From JAQWRV01 sp045564915 (lineage in GTDB: Bacteria > Pseudomonadota > Alphaproteobacteria > Rhodospirillales > Rhodospirillaceae): a stretch of 64,000 nt of DNA. Position numbers and translations under genes: made by a program. The stretch lies in contig JBJLGL010000012.1 of the NCBI GenBank assembly GCA_045564915.1, positions 1-64,000 of the forward strand, written 5' to 3'. Below are positions 43,936 through 53,437 of this stretch, in pieces (position 1 is the first letter of the stretch; each line of letters starts with the position of its first letter). The notes under the pieces were generated by a model. The model saw nothing but the letters and a program-made list of their open reading frames with translations. It ran no database searches and was not told the DNA's origin.

Positions 43936-45009
43936 ATGGTACCGATATTCACGGTGGCCGCTGTACAAACTAATGTCTGGCCCGTTTATCCATCGCGAGG
44001 TGGTCCCGCAGTTATGGAGAATAAAGACAAGAATCTAGATCGCGCCATGGAACTAATTCTAAGGCTAGCCGAATGGAATCCAGCAAAAATATACGTTCTT
44101 CCAGAGTTTTTCATGACAGGAGCTGGTGGTGTAGGTCGAGCTACAAAGGATCGCGAAAAAATATGTGTACGGTTTCCCGGCCCTGAAATGCAGAGAATCG
44201 GTGAAACTGCTAAGCAGGCAGATGCCTACATCGCCGGAATGGTCTGGGAAGTCATGGACGATTGGCCGGGACGTTATTGGAATACTGCATTTATCATGGC
44301 GCCATCAGGAGAATGTGTGCTGAAATATCATAAGCACTATGATCCTACCGGCAAGACCAAGCCTGGTGACGTTCTAGATGAATATGTAGATCGCTACGGC
44401 GAGGACAAATTATTTCCCGTCATCAATACGCCTTATGGTAAACTGGGATGTCTAGTGTGCTACGATATCAATTTTCCAGAGATGGCGCGGTGCTTAGCGA
44501 TGAATGGTGCTGAGATTCTATTGCATCCTACATCCGAAGGCCGAGCACCTTTCATGCTGGAAGATGTTGGTGGCTGGGAAATTGGCAAACGTAGCCGAGC
44601 ATACGAAAACCTTTGTTATCTGATCTCTGCTAATCAGGGTCAGTTCTTGGGATCGGACTTTCCAACTGACCGGATGCGGGGACGCTCACAGATCATCGAT
44701 TTTACAGGGCGAGTAATCAACATTGCAGAGACCACTGGCGAGGTTATCGTTCAAGTAGATATAGAACTGGAACGCCTGCGGCAGAAACGTAGTCAGATGC
44801 AGATGAACTTTCTTGCGCAATTACAAACGGAACTGCATGCCCGTGAATATGCGCGTAAGACTATGTGGCCATCTCGCATGTGGTCCGACACACCCCCACC
44901 TGGTGACCTTGGTAATATCAAGAAAGGACGAGAGATTATTCAACGCCTGATAGAAGATGGGACGCTTACTCCGCCCAATTCCTCCATGGACAAAGATAGT
45001 TATGTCTAA
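43936..45009 (+). CDS. Nitrilase/carbon-nitrogen hydrolase family enzyme 1
   Basis: The 357-residue enzyme hydrolyses an amide or nitrile C-N bond. The Glu-Lys-Cys triad is visible: Glu in VLPEFFMTG, Lys in CVLKYHKHYD and Cys in LGCLVCYDINFPEMAR. The C-terminal part (about 285-357) extends past the usual 260-300-residue core. AAGGAG precedes the ATG. It is followed by a second family member, and the pair may form a heteromer or act in sequence. Confidence 0.87.
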   Translation: MVPIFTVAAVQTNVWPVYPSRGGPAVMENKDKNLDRAMELILRLAEWNPAKIYVLPEFFMTGAGGVGRATKDREKICVRFPGPEMQRIGETAKQADAYIAGMVWEVMDDWPGRYWNTAFIMAPSGECVLKYHKHYDPTGKTKPGDVLDEYVDRYGEDKLFPVINTPYGKLGCLVCYDINFPEMARCLAMNGAEILLHPTSEGRAPFMLEDVGGWEIGKRSRAYENLCYLISANQGQFLGSDFPTDRMRGRSQIIDFTGRVINIAETTGEVIVQVDIELERLRQKRSQMQMNFLAQLQTELHAREYARKTMWPSRMWSDTPPPGDLGNIKKGREIIQRLIEDGTLTPPNSSMDKDSYV

Positions 45010-45096
45010 GTGTTTGCAACCAGCAGTATACTTACAAATAGAAGCTGCAAGACTATCTCTTGTTTCTCAACTATCATTCGTAACAGAGGCTCGCCC

Positions 45097-46173
45097 ATGA
45101 TTCCGCGTTATTTTGCCCTTGCCTGCCAGACAATTGTGAACCCAATCCGCGCCGACGTAGCAGGACCAGAAGAAGGCCGGTCTATAATCAAAGAAAACTT
45201 GGATGCAGCGCTAGATCTTATGAAAAAAGGACTAGGTAACAGCCTTGGAGCCGTCAAGCTTGTAACCCTCCCTGAAATGTTTTTGACTCTAGCCCCTGCC
45301 GCTTGGCAGGGGCGCAAGTCAAGTGACTGGCTTGATGTTGGTTGCATTGAGGTGCCGGGGCCAGAACTGGAACCCCTATTCCAAGCGGCACGCGATTTTA
45401 ATATTTACATTGGAGCCAATGCCTATGAATACGATCCAAAATGGACCAATCGTTATTTTAATTGCTCCTTTCTAGTGAGTCCCGAGGGTGAAGTCATTCT
45501 TAAGTATCGGCGCTTGCATTCACTTAGCACTCCCTCTCCTCATGATTTTCTGGATGAATATGTAAATGTAGAGGGCTGGGATGCCCTTTGGCCTGTAGCG
45601 GATACAGAGATAGGCCGCATCGCTATGTTCCCATGCATGGAAATCACCAAGCCAGAGGTGGCCCGGATGCTAGCTATGAAAGGTGCTGAGGTACTGATCA
45701 ATCCGACCTCGGATTCACCTGACTTTCCAGGATGGAGTGCATGTAAACAAGCGCGGGCGCTAGAAAATAATTGTTATCTTATATCTACCAATACGGGCGG
45801 TTGGGTGAGTAGGCGTGGTTTCTTAGAGTCTACCAACGCTGGTGGAACCAAGATCATTGACTACTATGGCAATATTATTAATGAGTGTGTGCCCTCAGGG
45901 GAAAGTATGAAAACCCGTGCACTTATCGATATTGAACAGCTTCGTGCCCATCGTCACTCCAATAATAGCTTTAATGTGATCGCCCAGCTGCGGACTGAAC
46001 TTTACACCGAATATAAAAAGACCATTACACCGCCTAACCGTTTCCAAAATGGAATGGAAGACCAGTCCCAGCTTCGTGGTCTTTATAGAGAAGTTATGGA
46101 TCGCATGACTGCTGAAGGCCTATTTCCACCCCCACTACATGAAGGAGTGAGTGAAAAAGCAGAAAAGGACTAA
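45097..46173 (+). CDS. Nitrilase/carbon-nitrogen hydrolase family enzyme 2
   Basis: The 358-residue protein is homologous to the gene before it. Triad residues are Glu in TLPEMFLTL, Lys in VILKYRRLHSL and Cys in IAMFPCMEITKPE. The context around the Cys (FPCMEI rather than VCYDI) and the basic RRL after Lys indicate a different substrate. The start is the ATG at 45097 (MIPRYFALACQ), with AGAGG upstream; the frame continues back to the previous gene's stop but that part looks untranslated. The C-terminal region matches gene 1 in length. Confidence 0.85.
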   Translation: MIPRYFALACQTIVNPIRADVAGPEEGRSIIKENLDAALDLMKKGLGNSLGAVKLVTLPEMFLTLAPAAWQGRKSSDWLDVGCIEVPGPELEPLFQAARDFNIYIGANAYEYDPKWTNRYFNCSFLVSPEGEVILKYRRLHSLSTPSPHDFLDEYVNVEGWDALWPVADTEIGRIAMFPCMEITKPEVARMLAMKGAEVLINPTSDSPDFPGWSACKQARALENNCYLISTNTGGWVSRRGFLESTNAGGTKIIDYYGNIINECVPSGESMKTRALIDIEQLRAHRHSNNSFNVIAQLRTELYTEYKKTITPPNRFQNGMEDQSQLRGLYREVMDRMTAEGLFPPPLHEGVSEKAEKD

Positions 46174-46390
46174 TAAATAATGTATTTGATGTTGTCGTAT
46201 AGACTTATATTGCTAGAATCATAGTTTGAACGCTACCACGCTACTAATTAGGCAAGCCCTGTTTAGGGCGCGGTATTACTGGAGATAATGCGACGCTCTT
46301 GTTTACACTTCGAAAATCAACTGCCGAGTAGTTTACGGCTAAGTTTTTCTACATCTCAATAATTGGCTCTCTAAGAATCAGGAGAATGTA

Positions 46391-47239
46391 ATGGCCCGTG
46401 ATCATGTTGAATACCTAGTTGTCCAGGACATGCAACTTGCACCACTGATGAATGGTGACGCTGCTACTGGTTTTCGTGTTGCAAAGTTGAGCCAAGACTA
46501 CGCTACAGGTGCAGTTTCTTATTTTGGATCCCTTGCTCCCCAATGGATTCGTCGGGAAAGCGGGTACTACGAAAGTGATGTCGAATTTATGGTAATGAGT
46601 GGCGACTTGAGTATCGGCGATACGAGTTTATCCGCAGGTCATTATTGTTATTTACCAGCAGGCTGTCTCTTGGGTGCCGCCTCAACTAACGCTGGCTGTG
46701 AATTATTTATGATGTTCGATGGACCAGCTATTTTTACTGAAGCCAATTCAGATAGTGCCAACGCTCGGAAAGATTTACGTATAGACTGTCTGGATGCTAA
46801 AGGCATGCCATGGGGTGAGCCTCCGTCACATCCTGGTCGACCAGCTGAGGAGGCGCCTAAAGGCTTAAGTGTGAAGTACCTCCGGGTTCATCCAGAAACA
46901 AATGCCTATACACTAATGGTGAGACAATCCGAAGGATGGTTCGATCCAAAACTGGAGCGTCACTCCATATGGGAGGAACTCATTCTGCTTGATGGGGATT
47001 ACCTCATGGGCAAAATGGGCAAGGTAAATGCCGGAACATATATTTTCCGGGACGGCGTCATTCCCCATGGGCCGCAGGTCAGTAGACACGGTAGCGTATG
47101 GCTTGGGCGCGGACCAGGGCCAATTGATTTTGACTATATGGATGAACCCTGGGCTATGGGGATGGTTGAACAGTATCTGAGTGCCGAACATATTTTCACC
47201 GGCACCCATGAAACTGGTCCATGGGGAAGTTGGATGTAG
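46391..47239 (+). CDS. Bicupin-like protein (DUF4437-type)
   Basis: The 282-residue protein with two cupin-like halves has VEFMVMSGDLSIGDTSLSAG and YCYLPAGC in the first, and HSIWEELILLDGDYLMGK and GTYIFRDGVIPHGPQVSRHG in the second. Metal-ligand residues are richer in the second half. It resembles the bicupin at 3364-4239. CAGGAG precedes the ATG. It probably belongs with the nitrilase pair upstream, though about 217 bases separate them. Confidence 0.68.
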   Translation: MARDHVEYLVVQDMQLAPLMNGDAATGFRVAKLSQDYATGAVSYFGSLAPQWIRRESGYYESDVEFMVMSGDLSIGDTSLSAGHYCYLPAGCLLGAASTNAGCELFMMFDGPAIFTEANSDSANARKDLRIDCLDAKGMPWGEPPSHPGRPAEEAPKGLSVKYLRVHPETNAYTLMVRQSEGWFDPKLERHSIWEELILLDGDYLMGKMGKVNAGTYIFRDGVIPHGPQVSRHGSVWLGRGPGPIDFDYMDEPWAMGMVEQYLSAEHIFTGTHETGPWGSWM

Positions 47240-47247
47240 GCGAGTAG

Positions 47248-48687
47248 CTAAGATTCCAAAGGCAAGCTAACCCTTACACGCAAACCTCCTCCATCCAGAT
47301 CAAGTAGCTCAATGTCTCCACCCATGGATCTTACAGCATTGCGAGCGCTGGTCATGCCGAGGCCAGTACCACCAGTGTCACGTGATCTAGAGGATTCAAG
47401 CCGAAAGAATGGCGCAAATACTTTTTCTTTCGCACCGTCTGGAATTCCTGGGCCATTATCATCAATAATAAGGGTTATTTGACTTTCACTAACCCGCAAG
47501 GAAACCTGGGCATAGTCACCGTATTTAACGGCATTCTCGACAAGATTGTTAAACGCCCGCTTTAGCCCCATAGGCCTGACAGATCGCTCCAACGAGTCAG
47601 GTCCTTCATATGTTACTTTCATGCCTGTTGCTATCTGGTCCTCTACAATATCTCTAACCGTTGCCGCAATATCGGTTCGTGTGGCAGGTTCCTTAGCAGC
47701 ATCATCGCGAGCAAATGTGAGTGTCGAACTGATCATGGATTCCATCTCATCAAGGTCGGCCAGCATTCTTTCCCTATGTTCATCTCCTTCGACAAATTCT
47801 GCCCTCAATCGCATACGCGTAATTGGTGTGCGTAGATCGTGAGAGATTGCAGCTAACATTTCTGTACGATCTTGAATAAAGCGCTTTAGACGCGCCTGCA
47901 TGGTGTTGAAGGCTCGCGCGGCGCGGCGCACCTCGCCGGTACCTGATTCGGGAAGCGATTCAGCGTCAAGGCCAATCCCTAGGCGCTCCGCTGCAGTCGC
48001 AAACAAAGAGACAGGCATCGTCGCCCGTCTTACTGCCCAAATTGCAAGACCAGTTATCAAAAGCGTTATTACTGCCGTAAGTAAGAAAAAGGATTGTGTG
48101 CGCTGATTGACTTCGGATAAATCAAGATCCATCCGGGCATTAAGCCAATAATTATCACCAACTTTTATGGACGCTCGGACAAAGGGTTGGAAGCCTCTTA
48201 TTTCCTGCAGTGCACGGTCTATAGTTCGAAAACTTCGTTGTTCGCGTTCATCGCGCTGACGCTGGAGTTGATGGAGTGGTGGTGGCGGCGGTGGTGGAAA
48301 GCGCTCCGCGCTTGTTGATTCCACTATACGGCTGTCTGTGCGAATATCCGTTCCTAACGGAAACTCCCGTTCCAGACGTCTAAAAACTATGCGGGAGGTA
48401 TACTCGTCATCCGATTCCCTTACAAAGGGACTACTAGTAATCACCATGCGCAAACCAGGTGAATTTAGGTTCCTAATAAGCGCTCGGCGGCTTTGGGGTT
48501 CAGCCTGTTCAATAACCCGCTTGAGTACGATTAGTTGATCAGCAGCTTGGCTGGAGGCAACAGCGGCTGCCTGTCCATCACGGAATATCAAACTAACTAT
48601 CAATAATGATCCGTAAATAAGGATCACGGCGGTAGCAACTACCGTAAAGACCCAGCTACCAAGGCTGTCTGGAAAGACTCGTTTCAT
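47248..48687 (-). CDS. Sensor histidine kinase (EnvZ-like)
   Basis: The 479-residue kinase has a first membrane helix (about 12-34), a periplasmic sensor (about 35-200), a second helix, HAMP, and the kinase core. The phospho-acceptor is AAISHDLRTPITRMRLRAEF in core ISHDLRTPITRM, N-box NNLVENAVKYG, G1 DDNGPGIPDG and G2 GGTGLGM. The sensor region contains a seven-proline run (RFPPPPPPPLHQLQRQ) followed by a charged helix. It is co-transcribed with the response regulator 10 bases upstream. Confidence 0.92.
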   Translation of the reverse strand: MKRVFPDSLGSWVFTVVATAVILIYGSLLIVSLIFRDGQAAAVASSQAADQLIVLKRVIEQAEPQSRRALIRNLNSPGLRMVITSSPFVRESDDEYTSRIVFRRLEREFPLGTDIRTDSRIVESTSAERFPPPPPPPLHQLQRQRDEREQRSFRTIDRALQEIRGFQPFVRASIKVGDNYWLNARMDLDLSEVNQRTQSFFLLTAVITLLITGLAIWAVRRATMPVSLFATAAERLGIGLDAESLPESGTGEVRRAARAFNTMQARLKRFIQDRTEMLAAISHDLRTPITRMRLRAEFVEGDEHRERMLADLDEMESMISSTLTFARDDAAKEPATRTDIAATVRDIVEDQIATGMKVTYEGPDSLERSVRPMGLKRAFNNLVENAVKYGDYAQVSLRVSESQITLIIDDNGPGIPDGAKEKVFAPFFRLESSRSRDTGGTGLGMTSARNAVRSMGGDIELLDLDGGGLRVRVSLPLES

Positions 48688-48697
48688 AAAATCTGCT

Positions 48698-49435
48698 CTA
48701 ACTCTTCGTAACTTCCGCGGTTAGCATGTAGCCACCACCACGTACTGTTTTAATAAGTGTCGGCTCTTTGTAGTTAGACTCTATTTTTTTCCGCAAACGG
48801 CCGACCTGTACGTCAATTGAGCGATCAAAGGGAATGGCTGCACGGCCCTTCGCCATATCGAGTAATTGATCCCGGTTGAGGACGCGTTGTGGGTGCTGAA
48901 CAAAGGCGATAAGGAGATCATATTCACCAGCTGTAAGATCGATTTCCTCGTTAGCTTTGTGAAAGGAGCGTGTAGCGGGATCAATATTAAAGTCAGCAAA
49001 GGAGTAACTACGGCCTATTTCTCCATCCGGGTTGGTTATAATCGCCCCACTCTCGAACCGACGAAGAACAGCTTTTATGCGTGCCGATAACTCTCGGGGA
49101 TTAAACGGCTTTGCCATGTAATCGTCTGCACCTACCTCTAATCCGATTATCCGGTCTACTTGCTCACCCATAGCAGTCAGCATAATAACTGGAATATTAG
49201 AGTCCGCACGGACCTTACGGCACAACGCCAGACCATCCTCTCCTGGCATCATCAGGTCGAGAACAATGAGGTCAATGCACCAGTCGCTTAGGGCCTTTTT
49301 CATGTCCCTACCGTCACGTGCTGTCGTGACTCTGTAGTCATGCTTAGTCAGGAATCGCGACAATAGAGACCGGATCTCTTTGTCATCATCCACTATGAGG
49401 ATGTGCGGTTTTGCATTTTCAGTCTGGATTGTCAT
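48698..49435 (-). CDS. OmpR-family response regulator
   Basis: The 245-residue regulator has a receiver domain (ILIVDDDKEIRSLLSRFL; phospho-acceptor Asp in LIVLDLMMPGEDG; Thr in MLTAMGEQ; Lys in YMAKPFNPRE) and a winged-helix DNA-binding domain (LTAGEYDLLIAFVQHP; RSIDVQVGRLRKKIE; IKTVRGGGYML). The ATG at 49435 (MTIQTENAK) is likely; an in-frame codon four residues earlier is possible. It is divergent from the repeat protein at 49607, a likely target. Confidence 0.93.
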   Translation of the reverse strand: MTIQTENAKPHILIVDDDKEIRSLLSRFLTKHDYRVTTARDGRDMKKALSDWCIDLIVLDLMMPGEDGLALCRKVRADSNIPVIMLTAMGEQVDRIIGLEVGADDYMAKPFNPRELSARIKAVLRRFESGAIITNPDGEIGRSYSFADFNIDPATRSFHKANEEIDLTAGEYDLLIAFVQHPQRVLNRDQLLDMAKGRAAIPFDRSIDVQVGRLRKKIESNYKEPTLIKTVRGGGYMLTAEVTKS

Positions 49436-49606
49436 GTCAAAGAGCATAATAGCCAGACCGTCAGAAGGCCAAGCTTTCTAGCAACAAAACGTAACGGAAG
49501 TATCCGCTGTTACCCCCAGTTACATGGAAAGGAGGTTCTGACATGTTCTGGTTACATGGACTTGTAATGATAGAATTATCAGATAAGCCAGACCAAGGAG
49601 ATTAAT

Positions 49607-50392
49607 ATGCACAAGAACTTCATAAGCGAGACCATGGTCAAGTTGACAATCACCATTATTACACTCTTCACATGCTGGACAAGTGTGAGCACGACCTTCG
49701 CAGGCGAAGTCAACCAAGGCGAGGAACATAAAAGAGCTCGTGTCATAGAGCAGTTGGCTGAAATAAAGAGTCCTTTCAATAAAGGCCTTACGAAAGAACA
49801 GATCCACGATGTCGTTCAAGACCGTTTGGCTATAATGGGCAGTACTAATCTGAGAGTTGGCAGAGTTACACAGGTCGATAAAGAGATAGTTGCCGTTGAC
49901 ATAGTTACCCAAGACGACTCAATGGTAAAGACCGTGAAGATCTCGACCCTCACAGGCCGTCCACACCATAAAGGTCTTGCGAAAGAACAGGCCCAGGATA
50001 TCGTGGAAGGTCGTTTAGCCATGATGAGCAATACGGGTCTGGCTAAAAAGCGTTTTTTACGAAACCTTGCTACAAAGCGTTTATCACGAATGAGTTCCGG
50101 CGAATTTGGCAACCGCACTAGCCGGTTGAACCGTAATCGCCACGGCCATAGGCTTGGCCTACTCTCACTAGCTATGATATCGCAGAATCGAGAATTGGAT
50201 CTTACAGTCGAGCAGGTGCGTACACTGGTAGAGGGTCGGTTAATCCTATTGGGCAATAATCGTCTCAAAATGGGATCTGTTGAAATCATCAATGAAAAAA
50301 CTATTACAGCTGAGATCGTCACCGTAGATAATTCACTAGTCGTCCGTAGCGAAATTGACCGCAAAACTGGTCGTATAAACTACGGCATCTGA
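49607..50392 (+). CDS. Exported three-repeat protein, PepSY-like, unknown function
   Basis: The 261-residue protein has a signal peptide (LTITIITLFTCWTSVSTTFAGE). It contains three related units, each with L(T/A)xEQxxxxVxxRLxxxxxxxLxxG. The units begin at GLTKEQIHDVVQDRLAIMG, GLAKEQAQDIVEGRLAMMS and DLTVEQVRTLVEGRLILLG. Units 1 and 3 end with a beta hairpin (VAVDIVTQDDSMVKTVKIS; TAEIVTVDNSLVVRSEID). Unit 2 is broken by a Lys/Arg-rich insert of about 50 residues. The layout recalls PepSY domains. AAGGAG precedes the ATG. It is divergent from an OmpR/EnvZ-type system. Confidence 0.68.
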   Translation: MHKNFISETMVKLTITIITLFTCWTSVSTTFAGEVNQGEEHKRARVIEQLAEIKSPFNKGLTKEQIHDVVQDRLAIMGSTNLRVGRVTQVDKEIVAVDIVTQDDSMVKTVKISTLTGRPHHKGLAKEQAQDIVEGRLAMMSNTGLAKKRFLRNLATKRLSRMSSGEFGNRTSRLNRNRHGHRLGLLSLAMISQNRELDLTVEQVRTLVEGRLILLGNNRLKMGSVEIINEKTITAEIVTVDNSLVVRSEIDRKTGRINYGI

Positions 50393-50592
50393 AGAAATCA
50401 GAACTTCCCCAAGAATTAAGACCTAAAAAACAATACCTTCCGGTCCAAATGCAGCAAGATTCTGATTAGTCGTCCAAAAACCTTCATACTTATCTTAAGG
50501 AGTGCACGCCCTCCTACTTAGGATATTCTCTGCTAAGGCATAGTCAGCGGCAGAATAAAAAGGCAGGATAGGTTAGAAATAAGAGGGTAATT

Positions 50593-51540
50593 ATGCTGAC
50601 ACGGCGGATGATGATAGGTGGCACCGCTGTGACTACAGCGCCAGTTTCCCCATACCTTGCAAGTACTACAGCTGCCCGCGTATCCAAAAAACCCGAGGGA
50701 GTGGAACATATGGAGATTAATCGCGCGTTTGTACGAATTGAAGAGGGACTAATCCATTATCGACATTCCGGTAATTCAAAACAGGGTGGCCCACTGCCCC
50801 TCTACATGATGCATGCGGGACCTGGGTCTTCCCGCGGTTTGGAAAGCCTTGTCTCGATTCTCGGCGACAGCCGCCAAGCTATTGCCGCTGATACTTTGGG
50901 CTTTGGAGACTCCGTCCCACCAGCAACTGATAAACCAGACCTACTATATTATGCTGATAGTGTGATTCGCATTTGGGATGCCCTCGGCCTGGATAAGGTA
51001 GATGTATATGGCAGCCATACCGGTGCCAACATTGGAATGGAGATCGCCATTACCCACCCAGACCGCGTGAACAAACTAGTGTTCGATGGCGTTGCCCTAT
51101 TTGATCCAGATTTAGCTGCAGATATGCTGGAGAACTATGCGCCAGAAATGGAACCAATGGATAATGGCGAACACTTCATCTGGGCGTGGAACTTTATTAA
51201 AGATATGGGACTCTATTTCCCTCACTATAAGCGAGACGCAAAGCACTACCTGGGCAAGGAGCCATGGTCCCCAGCAGTCCTGCATAATCTAGTTCTTGAT
51301 GTGATGAAGGCGCTACCACACTATCACAAGGGCTACAACGCGGTATTCCGACATAAGACACACGACCGTCTACCACTAGTGATGGTTCCAACTTTCTGTA
51401 TGGCCCACGAAGCTGACCCGCTACATGTATCCGTAGAAGAAGCCGCAGCGCTCGTACCTAACTCGCAACACCTCGTGCTTCCCTTCTCGGCTCGTGAAGA
51501 AGAACGGGCAGAAGCTATAATAAAATTCTTGGATACATAA
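50593..51540 (+). CDS. Alpha/beta-hydrolase-fold protein lacking Ser nucleophile
   Basis: The 315-residue protein has an Arg-Arg signal (MLTRRMMIGGTAVTTAP). The oxyanion loop MHAGPGSSRG and strand AIAADTLGFGDS match the fold. The nucleophile elbow reads VYGSHTGANIG, with His where GxSxG has Ser. The acid may be Asp in AHEADPLH. The base His position reads PFSAREEE, without His. It is therefore not a classic esterase. A relative with the same elbow lies at 59327-60235. GAGGG precedes the start. Confidence 0.75.
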   Translation: MLTRRMMIGGTAVTTAPVSPYLASTTAARVSKKPEGVEHMEINRAFVRIEEGLIHYRHSGNSKQGGPLPLYMMHAGPGSSRGLESLVSILGDSRQAIAADTLGFGDSVPPATDKPDLLYYADSVIRIWDALGLDKVDVYGSHTGANIGMEIAITHPDRVNKLVFDGVALFDPDLAADMLENYAPEMEPMDNGEHFIWAWNFIKDMGLYFPHYKRDAKHYLGKEPWSPAVLHNLVLDVMKALPHYHKGYNAVFRHKTHDRLPLVMVPTFCMAHEADPLHVSVEEAAALVPNSQHLVLPFSAREEERAEAIIKFLDT

Positions 51541-51624
51541 GTTTTTATGAAACGCAAAGTGCTTGACTAGCATAGAAAGCGTACGCGTGGGTTGGCAGGA
51601 GAAGTATTCATTGTCCCGATAGCG

Positions 51625-53436
51625 CTAGAACTTTAGGGTAGCAACCCACACCCGCACCTGCTCATCAAGAACGCTGAGCGGTAGTGCGCCATTATTTAGT
51701 ACGACATCATGATATTCGCGAATATCAAACTTATCACCCAGCTCAGATCGAGCCCATTCACGCAATTCTAATATTTTCAACATGCCAATCTTATAAGCTG
51801 TCGCTTGACCGGGCATAACAATGTACCGCTCAACCGACTTGGTAATTTCAGCATCTGGTGCTGGAGTAGTCTTTTTAAGATAGGTAATGGCTTCCTCACG
51901 AGTCCACTTTCTATCGTGTATGCCAGTGTCTACGACCAAACGGCAAGCACGCCATAATTCCATCGATAGCCGCCCAAAGTCGGCGTATGGGTTTTCGTAA
52001 AGGCCCATCTCTTTCGGTAGTAATTCAGCATAAAGACCCCACCCCTCAATATAAGCTGTAAACCCACCATACTTTCTGAACTTAGGCATTTTCTCGAGTT
52101 CCTGGGCAATCGCTATCTGCATATGATGGCCTGGAATAGCTTCGTGATAGGCCAATGCATCTAGTTCATACGTTGGCATTACCGTCATGTCGTACAGATT
52201 TACGTAATAGCGCCCTGGCCGATCCCCCGTAGGCGAAGGAGATTGATAAAATGCTTTTCCAGTAGAGCGCTCACGAAATGACTCTACCCGTTTGACATTT
52301 AGATCGGCTTTAGGCCTGTTCTTAAAAACAGATTCGAGGCGTTCCTGTATGTCATCGATTAGGGCAGTAGTTCTGGTAAGGTAATGAGTTCGGCCCTCTT
52401 CAGTATTGGGCAGATAGAATTGACTATCATTACGCATAAAAGAAAAGAAGGCTTGTAAGTCACCTTCAAAATTCACACTCTCCATAATACTTCGCATTTC
52501 ATTTTGAATGCGCTCGACTTCTGATAGGCCAAGATTATGAATGTCTTCAGCTGTCAGATCCGTTGTCGTAATATATTTCAGTTGATGTTGGTAGTAGGCA
52601 GTGCCGTTGGGGTGCTTCCAAACACCATCATCTGTATTGGCTATTGCCTTTTGTTCTTTACTAAAAGCTATAAGGCCTCTGTAAGCAGGGTCAACCGCCT
52701 CAAGCAAAGCCTCAGTAGCGCGTAGGACAAGATCCGCTTCAGATTCTGCATCGAGACCTAGTGCCTTTACCTTTTTGCGGAAATCAGCCAGCAGCGTTGA
52801 GTCCAAATCACTTTCATCAAATGGTTTTCCTGTCAGAACGTTAGTGGAATCCCTCAAAACCGAATCAAAAACAAACTTTGGTGGCAAAATACCGGCATCT
52901 TGCCCTGCACGCATACGAGCAATCAGTTGGGTAAATAAAATGCGCACACCGTACAAGCGCGAAATGTAGGCCTCAGCATCAGACCGGTTAGCTACCTGAT
53001 GAATATTTATCAAGAACGCTGGAACCTCAGACTGTACGCCGAACATTTGATTGACAGGATATCGGTGAAATCTAAAGGCGTAACTTTCAATTTTCTGTCG
53101 CACTTCCATTTCAAATAACCGATAACTGATTCGCGCCTGATCATCCAGAGCACCGAAATCAAACAATTTCATTAACCGCATGTCTTCTTCAGCAACGGCA
53201 AGGTCATTGATATCGTCTCCGGGTGAGATATCATCCCACCTACCATAATCAGCTTTTATCCCTAGATGAGACTGCCATTCTGGATCACGAGCCACCCAAA
53301 CATCAAAGCGCTCATCAACAAAAGCTCTAAACCGCTCAGACTCTGTTCTAGAATCTATCTGTTCTTGTGGTTGGTTATTGTCGCAGCCCAAGAGTACTAG
53401 TAGCAAAACTATTTGCACCAAGGGGGCTAGCTTCAT
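51625..53436 (-). CDS. DUF885 family metallopeptidase-like lipoprotein
   Basis: The 603-residue protein has a lipoprotein signal (LLLVLLGC) and the DUF885 metal motif LAYHEAIPGHHMQIA with a third ligand in YIEGWGLYAELL. It resembles M32-like zinc carboxypeptidases, so peptide hydrolysis in the periplasm is likely. The start lies 2 bases before the stop of the binding-protein gene upstream on the same strand, so the two are probably one operon for peptide use. Confidence 0.88.
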   Translation of the reverse strand: MKLAPLVQIVLLLVLLGCDNNQPQEQIDSRTESERFRAFVDERFDVWVARDPEWQSHLGIKADYGRWDDISPGDDINDLAVAEEDMRLMKLFDFGALDDQARISYRLFEMEVRQKIESYAFRFHRYPVNQMFGVQSEVPAFLINIHQVANRSDAEAYISRLYGVRILFTQLIARMRAGQDAGILPPKFVFDSVLRDSTNVLTGKPFDESDLDSTLLADFRKKVKALGLDAESEADLVLRATEALLEAVDPAYRGLIAFSKEQKAIANTDDGVWKHPNGTAYYQHQLKYITTTDLTAEDIHNLGLSEVERIQNEMRSIMESVNFEGDLQAFFSFMRNDSQFYLPNTEEGRTHYLTRTTALIDDIQERLESVFKNRPKADLNVKRVESFRERSTGKAFYQSPSPTGDRPGRYYVNLYDMTVMPTYELDALAYHEAIPGHHMQIAIAQELEKMPKFRKYGGFTAYIEGWGLYAELLPKEMGLYENPYADFGRLSMELWRACRLVVDTGIHDRKWTREEAITYLKKTTPAPDAEITKSVERYIVMPGQATAYKIGMLKILELREWARSELGDKFDIREYHDVVLNNGALPLSVLDEQVRVWVATLKF

Positions 53437-53437
53437 G

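Noticed and set aside
49816..50364. 182-codon minus-strand frame
   Set aside because: It is antisense to the three-repeat exported protein, which has a better start, signal peptide and internal repeats.
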